Part shown: positions 50,263-57,437 of the stretch, piece after piece
How positions within the stretch are numbered: the stretch's first letter is position 1
Layout: each line of letters begins with the position of its first letter
DNA from: Burkholderiaceae bacterium
GTDB taxonomy: Bacteria > Pseudomonadota > Gammaproteobacteria > Burkholderiales > Burkholderiaceae_C
Reading direction: 5' to 3'
Assembly: GCA_023954095.1 (NCBI GenBank)
Contig: JAMLIQ010000012.1
Coordinates: 1-57,437, forward strand
DNA: 57,437 nucleotides
The notes under the pieces: model-generated
The model's database searches: none
The model's input: only the letters and a program-made list of their open reading frames with translations
Told to the model about the DNA's origin: nothing
Translations under genes and position numbers: made by a program

Positions 50263-51140
50263 TGGATTGGTCCTACCTGTTTGAAATCAGCCTGACCGGC
50301 ATTGCCAGCGGCGGGCTGTATGCGCTGGCCGCCCTGGCCTTCGTGATGGTCTACAAGGCCACGCGCGTGGTGAACATCGCCATTGGCGAAATGCTCATGG
50401 CGGGTGCCTACCTGTTCTTCACGTTCGCCTCGATGATGGCGCTGCCGCTGTGGCTGGCCATCCCCGCAGCGGTGCTGGGCACCGGGCTGCTGGGCGCGGT
50501 GATCGAGCGCACCATGATCCGCCCGCTGCTGGGCGAGCCGCCCATTTCCGTCTTCATGGTCACGGTGGGCCTGGGCTCGGTGCTTGTCGGCGTGGTCGAA
50601 ATGATCTGGAGCGCCGACCAGCGCCGCCTGCCCGATTTCCTTCCCAGCGGCCCCATCATGGTGGGCGATGCCTTCCTCGCCCCCAAGGTGTTCTGGGGCG
50701 CCGTGATCGCCGTGGTCCTCATTGCCGCTGTGCTGCTGCTGTTCCGCTTCTGGCGCGGCGGCGTGGCCCTGCGTGCCACCGCCAGCGACCAGGCCGCCGC
50801 CTACTCGGTGGGCATCAACGTACCGCGCGTGTTCTCGCTCTCCTGGGTGGTCTCGGCCATGATCGCCGCCGTCTCCGGGATCATCGTCGGCTCCATTGGC
50901 GGCATCTCGTCGAGCATGGGCGTGTTCGGCCTGTCGGTGCTGGTGGTGGTGATCGTCGGCGGGCTCGACAGCGTGCTCGGCGCGCTGGTGGGCGGCCTGT
51001 TCATCGGCCTGGTCGAAGCCCTGGCGGGCAGCTATCTGGGCGGCGAATACAAGCTGCTGGCCACCTTCATCGTGCTGGTGTGCATCCTCATGGTGCGCCC
51101 CTACGGCCTGTTCGGCACGCACGAAATAGAAAGACTCTAG
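50259..51140 (+). CDS. livH: branched-chain-type ABC transporter permease LivH
   Basis: A 293-residue inner-membrane permease with about eight helices. The LivH pattern is clear: GIASGGLYALAALAFVMVYK near the N-terminus, VNIAIGEMLMAGAYLFF, GVALRATASDQAAAYSVGIN, and the VVIVGGLDSVLGALVGGLFI block. It forms the channel with LivM. Its start overlaps livG. A family C repeat fills the 90 bp to livM. Confidence 0.92.
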   Translation: MMDWSYLFEISLTGIASGGLYALAALAFVMVYKATRVVNIAIGEMLMAGAYLFFTFASMMALPLWLAIPAAVLGTGLLGAVIERTMIRPLLGEPPISVFMVTVGLGSVLVGVVEMIWSADQRRLPDFLPSGPIMVGDAFLAPKVFWGAVIAVVLIAAVLLLFRFWRGGVALRATASDQAAAYSVGINVPRVFSLSWVVSAMIAAVSGIIVGSIGGISSSMGVFGLSVLVVVIVGGLDSVLGALVGGLFIGLVEALAGSYLGGEYKLLATFIVLVCILMVRPYGLFGTHEIERL

Positions 51141-51146
51141 AACCAT

Positions 51147-51230
51147 GCACCCCCACGTCCATCACTTCGTGTATTCACTGCCCCCCAAGGGGGCCCAGGC
51201 CTGCCTTGGGGCGGCCCGGCGGGAGGCCTG
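51147..51230. repeat. repeat family C copy between livH and livM
   Basis: CACCCCCACGTCC, then GTATTCACTGCCCCCCAAGG with the CCCCCCAAGGGGG hairpin, then CTTGGGGCGGCCCGGCGG matches the units inside aacS. Its last bases GGGAGG (51221-51226) lie 4 nt before the livM ATG and act as Shine-Dalgarno. Confidence 0.8.
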
Positions 51231-52268
51231 ATGCGCATCGGAACCCTCAAGGAAAGCTACACCGCCGACGCGGCGCTGTTCGACTCGCACACCCAGAAGG
51301 TGTGGCTGGCCGTGGGTGCCGCACTGCTGGTGCTGTTTCCCTTCATGGCCAGCGACTACTGGCTGTACCTGGCCTGCCTGGTCAGCATCAATGTGGCCAG
51401 CAGCGCGGGACTGAACATCCTCACCGGCTACACCGGCCTGGTGAGCCTGGGGCAGGCCGCCTTCATGGGGCTGGGCGCCTACACGGTGGCCATCATGCAG
51501 GCGCGGTGGGGCACACCCTTTCTGCTGAACATTTTTTGCGGCGGCGTGGTGGCCATGCTGGGCGGCATTGTGGTGGGCATTCCGTCGCTGCGCGTCAAGG
51601 GGCTGTACCTGGCCATTGCAACAATAGCGGCCTCGTTCATCGCGCATTTTCTGTTTGCCAATTTCGACTTCACCGGCGGCACCGGCGGCCTGAGCGTACC
51701 CCCGGCCAGCCTGTTCGGACTGCCGCTCGATACCTCGTTCCGCCTGTACTGGCTGATCGTGCCCGTCACCCTGCTCATGCTGCTGGGCGCAGCCAACCTG
51801 TTTCGCACACGCATTGGCCGGGCCTTCATCGCCATCCGCGACCGCGACATCTCGGCCGAGGTGCTGGGCATTCCGCTGCTGCGCTACAAGCTGCTGTCGT
51901 TTGGCCTGTCGTCGTTCTACGCCGGGGTGGCGGGCGGCCTGTGGGCGTACTTCTTTCGCGTGGTCACGCCCGAGAGCTTTCCGCTGATGATGTCCATCTT
52001 CTTCCTGGCGGCCATCATCGTCGGCGGCATGGGCTCCATCCTGGGCGGCATCCTGGGTGCGGTCTTCATGACCATGGTGCCCGAGCTGCTCAAGCTGGTG
52101 TTCGACTGGCTGCCCGGCGGGGCCAATCTCACGGTGTTTCTCTCGCCCGTGCGCACCATCATTTTTGGTCTGCTGATCATCGGATTTCTGGTGTTCGAGC
52201 CACAGGGGCTCGCAGAAGTGTGGCGGCGCATTCGCCGATTTTTCCACCTGTGGCCCTTCCGCAACTGA
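51231..52268 (+). CDS. livM: branched-chain-type ABC transporter permease LivM
   Basis: A 345-residue permease. ASSAGLNILTGYTGLVSLGQ, with AAFMGLGAYTVA, is the LivM hallmark, followed by GIPSLRVKGLYLAIATIAAS and the EAA-like loop FIAIRDRDISAEVLGIPLLR. About ten helices are visible. A polar N-terminus (MRIGTLKESYTADAALFDSH) precedes the first helix, as in relatives from aromatic-acid and fatty-acid gene clusters. GGGAGG 4 nt upstream comes from the repeat. Confidence 0.92.
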   Translation: MRIGTLKESYTADAALFDSHTQKVWLAVGAALLVLFPFMASDYWLYLACLVSINVASSAGLNILTGYTGLVSLGQAAFMGLGAYTVAIMQARWGTPFLLNIFCGGVVAMLGGIVVGIPSLRVKGLYLAIATIAASFIAHFLFANFDFTGGTGGLSVPPASLFGLPLDTSFRLYWLIVPVTLLMLLGAANLFRTRIGRAFIAIRDRDISAEVLGIPLLRYKLLSFGLSSFYAGVAGGLWAYFFRVVTPESFPLMMSIFFLAAIIVGGMGSILGGILGAVFMTMVPELLKLVFDWLPGGANLTVFLSPVRTIIFGLLIIGFLVFEPQGLAEVWRRIRRFFHLWPFRN

Positions 52269-52307
52269 CGCGGCGGGACCCTTTGAAAACGCAAGAAGGA
52301 GACAACC

Positions 52308-53486
52308 ATGCCCCATTCCCTGACCTCCCAACGCCGCCGCTCCCTGCTGCTGGCCGCTGGCGCAGCCCTGGCCACGCCGCTGGCCGCACACGCCCAGGCG
52401 GGCGGTGAAGACATCGTCATCGGCGGCTCCATCCCCATGACGGGTGTGTTTGCCTTTGCCGGCATCGGCATCGACGCGGGCATCAAGGACTACCTCAAGA
52501 TCGTCAACGACGCCGGCGGCATCAAGGGCCGCAAGCTCAAGTACGTGCCCGAGGACACCGGCTACAAGGTCGACGCCTCGGTGGCCGCCTTCAAGAAAAT
52601 CACCAGCCAGAACAAGGTGCACCTGTACTACGGCGACTCCACCGGTTTCGCCAAGACCATCAACCCCGAGCTGGACCGCACGGGCGAGATCATGATGGCC
52701 GGGGCCTCGTTTGCCACCGAGCTCAACGACCCCAAGAAATACCCCCACCAGTTCCTGGTGGGCCCCGACTACACCGAGATGTTCGGCATTCTGCTGAACC
52801 ATATCGCCAAGGAAAAGCCGGGCGCCAAGGTGGCCTTCGTCTACTCCGACTCCGAGTTCGGCCGCGACCCGATCGACTCCAGCGAAGCCCTGGCCAAGAA
52901 ACTGGGCCTGTCCGTGGCCGTCAAGATCATGACGCCCGCAGGCAGCGTGGACGTGTCCACCGAGGTCATCAAGCTGCGCCGCGCCGCGCCCGACTACACC
53001 ATCTTCCACGGCTACATCCTCGCGCCCATTCCCGAATTCATCACCCAGGGCAAGCAGCAGGGCATGAAGAGCAAGTGGATGGGCACCTTCTGGACCATGG
53101 ACAGCTCCACGGTGATGAAGATGGGCGAGGCGGGTGACGGCTTCATGGGCGTGATGCCCTACCGCTACTACTACGACACCGAAAAGGCGCCCATGCTGGA
53201 GAAGATCCGCCAGATGCGCCCCGAATACCAGAGCACAGCCTACATCCAGGGCTTTCTGGCCGCCATGCTGTTCACCGAATCGGCCAAGCGCTGTATCGAC
53301 GCGGGCAAGGAGCTCAACGGCAAGAACCTCAAGGCCGCGCTCAACAGCATCAAGGACTTCGACACGGGCGGCCTGATTGGCGTGCCGATCACCATCAGCG
53401 GCAACTCCATCCCCGTGGGCCGTGTGTACCGGGCCGACATGAAGACCCAGAAGATGGTGGCCGCCTCCGACTGGATCAAGCTGTGA
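52308..53486 (+). CDS. livJ: branched-chain-type ABC transporter substrate-binding protein LivJ-like
   Basis: A 392-residue periplasmic binding protein. The signal peptide has three arginines (RRRSLLLAAGAALATPLAAH) and may use Sec or Tat. The mature domain begins DIVIGGSIPMTGVFAF and continues with NDAGGIKGRKLKYVPEDTGY, the family signature. Later blocks AFVYSDSEFGRDPIDSSEAL and STAYIQGFLAAMLFTE fit the type I periplasmic fold. The ligand is probably a hydrophobic or aromatic carboxylate, given the CoA ligase in the operon. Confidence 0.9.
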   Translation: MPHSLTSQRRRSLLLAAGAALATPLAAHAQAGGEDIVIGGSIPMTGVFAFAGIGIDAGIKDYLKIVNDAGGIKGRKLKYVPEDTGYKVDASVAAFKKITSQNKVHLYYGDSTGFAKTINPELDRTGEIMMAGASFATELNDPKKYPHQFLVGPDYTEMFGILLNHIAKEKPGAKVAFVYSDSEFGRDPIDSSEALAKKLGLSVAVKIMTPAGSVDVSTEVIKLRRAAPDYTIFHGYILAPIPEFITQGKQQGMKSKWMGTFWTMDSSTVMKMGEAGDGFMGVMPYRYYYDTEKAPMLEKIRQMRPEYQSTAYIQGFLAAMLFTESAKRCIDAGKELNGKNLKAALNSIKDFDTGGLIGVPITISGNSIPVGRVYRADMKTQKMVAASDWIKL

Positions 53487-53489
53487 ACA

Positions 53490-53609
53490 ACCCCCTGAGC
53501 GGCTGCGCCGCTTCCCCCTTCTCTCACGCTGCGCGTGGGAAGGGGGACGCCGCCCGTGCGGCGGGGCGGCCCTTGCACGGCGGCCTCGGCCTGGGCCGCG
53601 CCAGTTTCG
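53490..53609. repeat. repeat family B copy upstream of livF
   Basis: CCCCCTGAGCGGCTGCGCCG, then CACGCTGCGCGTGGGAAGG, then GCGGCGGGGCGGCCCTTGCA and GCCGCGCCAGTTT. A closely similar copy follows livF at 54471. Similarity continues weakly up to the livF start (GGATCACTGACATG). Confidence 0.85.
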
Positions 53610-53647
53610 TAGGCCGTGGGTAGTACCCGGCGCGATGGATCACTGAC

Positions 53648-54466
53648 ATGACCCAGCAAAACACGGACAACGTCCTCGAAGTCAACAACATCGAGGTCAT
53701 CTACAACAAGGTGGTGCAGGCCCTGCGCGGCCTGTCGCTGGCCGTGCCGCGCGGCCACATCGTGGCGCTGCTGGGCAGCAACGGGGCGGGCAAGTCCACC
53801 ACGCTCAAGGCCGTGTCGGGGCTGCTGGCGCTGGAAGACGGTGCACTGGAAAGCGGCAGCATCCTCTTCAATGGCCAGGGCACCGCACAGTACGCGCCGC
53901 AGCAGCTCGTGCGGCGCGGCCTCTCGCATGTGATGGAGGGGCGCCGCGTGTTTGAAGACCTCACGGTCGAGGAAAATCTGGTCGCCGCCACCTATGCGCT
54001 CACCGGCCGCAAAGAGGCCAAGCCCGACTTCGATCTCGTCTACCAGTATTTCCCCCGCCTGCACGAGCGCCGCAAGGGCCTGGCAGGCTACCTTTCGGGC
54101 GGCGAACAGCAGATGCTGGCCATTGGCCGCGCGCTCATTGCGCAGCCCGAGCTGATCCTGCTCGATGAGCCCTCGCTGGGCCTCTCGCCCAAGCTGGTGG
54201 AGGACATCTTCACCATCATCGCGCGCATCAACGCCGAGCGCGGTACCAGCATGCTGCTGGTCGAACAGAACGCCACCGTGGCCCTGGCCGTGGCGCACAG
54301 CGGCTACATCATGGAGAACGGCAAGATCGTCATCGACGGCACGGCCGAGCGCCTGGCCAGCGACCCCGACGTGCGCGAGTTCTACCTCGGCATGGGCGGC
54401 GGCGGCGAAGCGAAAAGCTTTAAAGACATCAAGCACTACAAGCGCAGAAAGAGATGGCTGTCGTGA
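53648..54466 (+). CDS. livF: branched-chain-type ABC transporter ATP-binding protein LivF
   Basis: A 272-residue ATPase. Walker A is GSNGAGKSTTLK, the signature is YLSGGEQQMLAIGRAL, and Walker B is LILLDEPSLGLSP. The SHVMEGRRVFEDLTVEENL segment is typical of LivF. A C-terminal extension (SFKDIKHYKRRKRWLS) is longer and more basic than usual. It completes the LivGHMJF transporter. The gene lies between two copies of the family B repeat. Confidence 0.92.
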   Translation: MTQQNTDNVLEVNNIEVIYNKVVQALRGLSLAVPRGHIVALLGSNGAGKSTTLKAVSGLLALEDGALESGSILFNGQGTAQYAPQQLVRRGLSHVMEGRRVFEDLTVEENLVAATYALTGRKEAKPDFDLVYQYFPRLHERRKGLAGYLSGGEQQMLAIGRALIAQPELILLDEPSLGLSPKLVEDIFTIIARINAERGTSMLLVEQNATVALAVAHSGYIMENGKIVIDGTAERLASDPDVREFYLGMGGGGEAKSFKDIKHYKRRKRWLS

Positions 54467-54470
54467 GCGC

Positions 54471-54602
54471 GAACAACCCCCTGTGGCGCTTCGCGCCTTC
54501 CCCCTTCTCTCGCCTCGCTGCGCGATGCGGGAAGAGGGACGCCGCCCGTGCGGCGGGGCGGCCCTTGCACGGCGGCCCTGGCTTTTGCCGCGCCAGTTTT
54601 GA
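54471..54602. repeat. repeat family B copy downstream of livF
   Basis: CCCCCTGTGGCGCTTCGCGC, then TCGCTGCGCGATGCGGGAAG, then GCGGCGGGGCGGCCCTTGCA and GCCGCGCCAGTTTT parallel the copy upstream of livF. The tail before the ligase start (GGATCACTGATATG) again resembles the tail before livF. Confidence 0.85.
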
Positions 54603-54638
54603 CGGCTATGGGTTCGCGATGCGCAATGGATCACTGAT

Positions 54639-56441
<1,803 letters not shown>

Positions 56442-56449
56442 CGCAGCGC

Positions 56450-56500
56450 ACTATCAAAACAAGAGCTGCCAGCGCTTGATAGTATTGGTTTTTGAATATA
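56450..56500. repeat. repeat family A copy between ligase and hydratase genes
   Basis: CACTATCAAAACAAGAGCTG, then CCAGCGCTTGATAGTATTGG and a T-rich end. It begins 9 bp after the ligase stop codon and is followed by an AT-rich stretch (56495-56530). Confidence 0.85.
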
Positions 56501-56559
56501 AAAATATCTCAAATCCAATACAGTAAAGCGCTACAAGCTCTGAATTCAGGAGCACCCCC

Positions 56560-57351
56560 ATGCACGCCACCCCCCCCCCGCCGCCCGTGCTGCTCGAGCG
56601 CCAGGGCGCCATCGCCACGCTGCGCTTCAACCGCCCCGAGGCCCTCAACGCCATCGACGTGCCCATGGCCCAGGCCTTTCTGGCCGCCGTGCAGACCATC
56701 GCCGCCGACCCCGGCGTGCGCGCCGTGGTGCTGCGCGGCAACGGCAAGGGCTTCATGGCCGGGGGCGATCTGGCCACCCTGCGCGCCGACCCGGTGCAGG
56801 GCGCCCACGACATTCTCACGCCCCTCAACCAGGCCCTGCCCCTGCTGGCCCGCATCAACGCCCCCGTCATTGCCCAGGTGCACGGTGTGGCGGCGGGAGC
56901 CGGCCTGGCGCTCATGCTGCAGGCCGACTTCGTGCTCGCCGCCGAAGGCACGCGCTTCAACCTCGCCTACATCAACCTTGGAACGAACTGCGACGTCGGC
57001 GCCTCCTGGGCGCTGCCGCGCCTGGTGGGCCTGCGACGCTCGCTGGAAATCGCGCTGCTGGGCGACACCTACACCGCCCCCGAGGCCGAGCGCCTGGGCC
57101 TGGTCAACCGCGTGCTGCCCGCCGCCGAGCTGGACGCCGCCGTGCAACAACTGGCCGGTCGACTGGCCGCCGGGCCCACCGTGGCCTATGGCCATATGCG
57201 CCGCCTGCTGCGCAGCAGCTTCGACCACGACCTGCCCACACAACTGCACGCCGAAGCCGCCGCTTTTGCACAATGTGGCCACACGGCCGACCTGCCCGAG
57301 GGCATCGAAGCCTTTTTCGCCAAACGCGCCCCGGCCTTCCAGGGCCGCTGA
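56560..57351 (+). CDS. enoyl-CoA hydratase/isomerase family protein
   Basis: A 263-residue crotonase-fold protein. The oxyanion-hole segments are GNGKGFMAGGDLATLR and AQVHGVAAGAGLALMLQADF. The region that usually carries the catalytic acid reads INLGTNCDVGASWALPRLVG. By eye it aligns with the PaaG/isomerase type, which keeps an Asp here, rather than with classical hydratase, which has a Glu earlier. It may therefore be an isomerase or a specialised hydratase. AGGAG lies 7-8 nt before the ATG. It probably acts after the ligase in beta-oxidation-like degradation. Confidence 0.88.
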   Translation: MHATPPPPPVLLERQGAIATLRFNRPEALNAIDVPMAQAFLAAVQTIAADPGVRAVVLRGNGKGFMAGGDLATLRADPVQGAHDILTPLNQALPLLARINAPVIAQVHGVAAGAGLALMLQADFVLAAEGTRFNLAYINLGTNCDVGASWALPRLVGLRRSLEIALLGDTYTAPEAERLGLVNRVLPAAELDAAVQQLAGRLAAGPTVAYGHMRRLLRSSFDHDLPTQLHAEAAAFAQCGHTADLPEGIEAFFAKRAPAFQGR

Positions 57352-57381
57352 TCCCCGTTTTTTCATCTCCGGAGAATTTCC

Positions 57382-57437
57382 ATGACCCACCGCGACGTCT
57401 TCATCGTCAGCACCGCCCGCACCGCCATCGGCACCTT
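57382..57437 (+). CDS. acetyl-CoA acetyltransferase (thiolase), N-terminus only
   Basis: Only the first 18-19 codons are present. MTHRDVFIVSTARTAIGTF is the standard N-terminus of thiolases, where the first beta-strand runs into the ARTPIG/ARTAIG motif. GGAGA lies 8 nt before the ATG. It follows the crotonase gene by 30 bp and would complete the thiolytic step of the operon's pathway. Thiolase subtype cannot be decided. Confidence 0.85.
   Translation, partial: MTHRDVFIVSTARTAIGT

Noticed and set aside
51162-53009. A 615-codon minus-strand frame opposite livM and livJ
   Set aside because: The translation is low-complexity and both plus-strand genes have full family motifs; it also runs through a repeat.

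Overview
The window is a high-GC chromosomal segment that looks like a betaproteobacterium of the family Comamonadaceae, close to Acidovorax. That placement is an inference. It rests on the gene content, the mnmG-rsmG-parA-parB layout, and three families of short dispersed repeats that I associate with this family. I see no rRNA, tRNA, CRISPR array, prophage or intact insertion sequence.

Layout. 1-1677: minE (partial), minD and minC on the minus strand. 1828-4153: an EamA exporter, a CDP-alcohol phosphatidyltransferase and a GNAT-like protein. 4543-12759: acetoacetyl-CoA synthetase (aacS, minus strand) divergent from a TetR gene that heads an operon of a TRAP transporter (dctPQM), a metal-dependent cyclase-type hydrolase and fumarylacetoacetase. 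FahA releases acetoacetate and AacS activates it, so the two divergent arms may be linked. 12847-25309: housekeeping and accessory genes (uracil permease, thioesterase, PduO-type cobalamin adenosyltransferase, D-lactate dehydrogenase, TRIC-like channel, wrbA, chaC, an MFS/AraC divergent pair, a DUF3149 microprotein behind an FNR-type box, and a chemoreceptor). 25408-32867: flavin reductase, CaCA exchanger, a lipoprotein hydrolase, then a four-gene exported-protein operon (COG3014, YcfL, LpoB-like, CsgG-like) and a membrane-tethered methyltransferase. 33060-39211: the chromosome segregation and tRNA/rRNA modification cluster mnmG-rsmG-unknown-lysE-parA-hydrolase-parB. 39317-45467: a Crp/Fnr-like regulator, reductases, a GST, an MFS protein and an old yellow enzyme. 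45470-48498: a copper module (copA divergent from copZ-cueR). 48564-57437: a TetR repressor facing a livGHMJF ABC transporter, acyl-CoA ligase, enoyl-CoA hydratase and thiolase operon, which runs off the window.

Three patterns tie the window together. First, five parS-like sites lie inside coding sequences between 36.6 and 46.4 kb, where they force recurring peptides (VSRET, FHVEP). Second, repeat elements have invaded not only intergenic gaps but also gene ends and even a reading frame: AacS carries two in-frame repeat-derived insertions, ParA and CueR take their last residues and stop codons from repeats, livM takes its Shine-Dalgarno from one, and livF sits between two long direct copies. 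Third, the regulator-promoter architecture is unusually readable: dyads for a TetR/aacS pair, an AraC/MFS pair, a TetR/liv pair and two opposed CueR-type promoters, one of which predicts a leaderless copA mRNA.

All calls come from reading the sequence by eye. Family names rest on motif recognition, not on a search.
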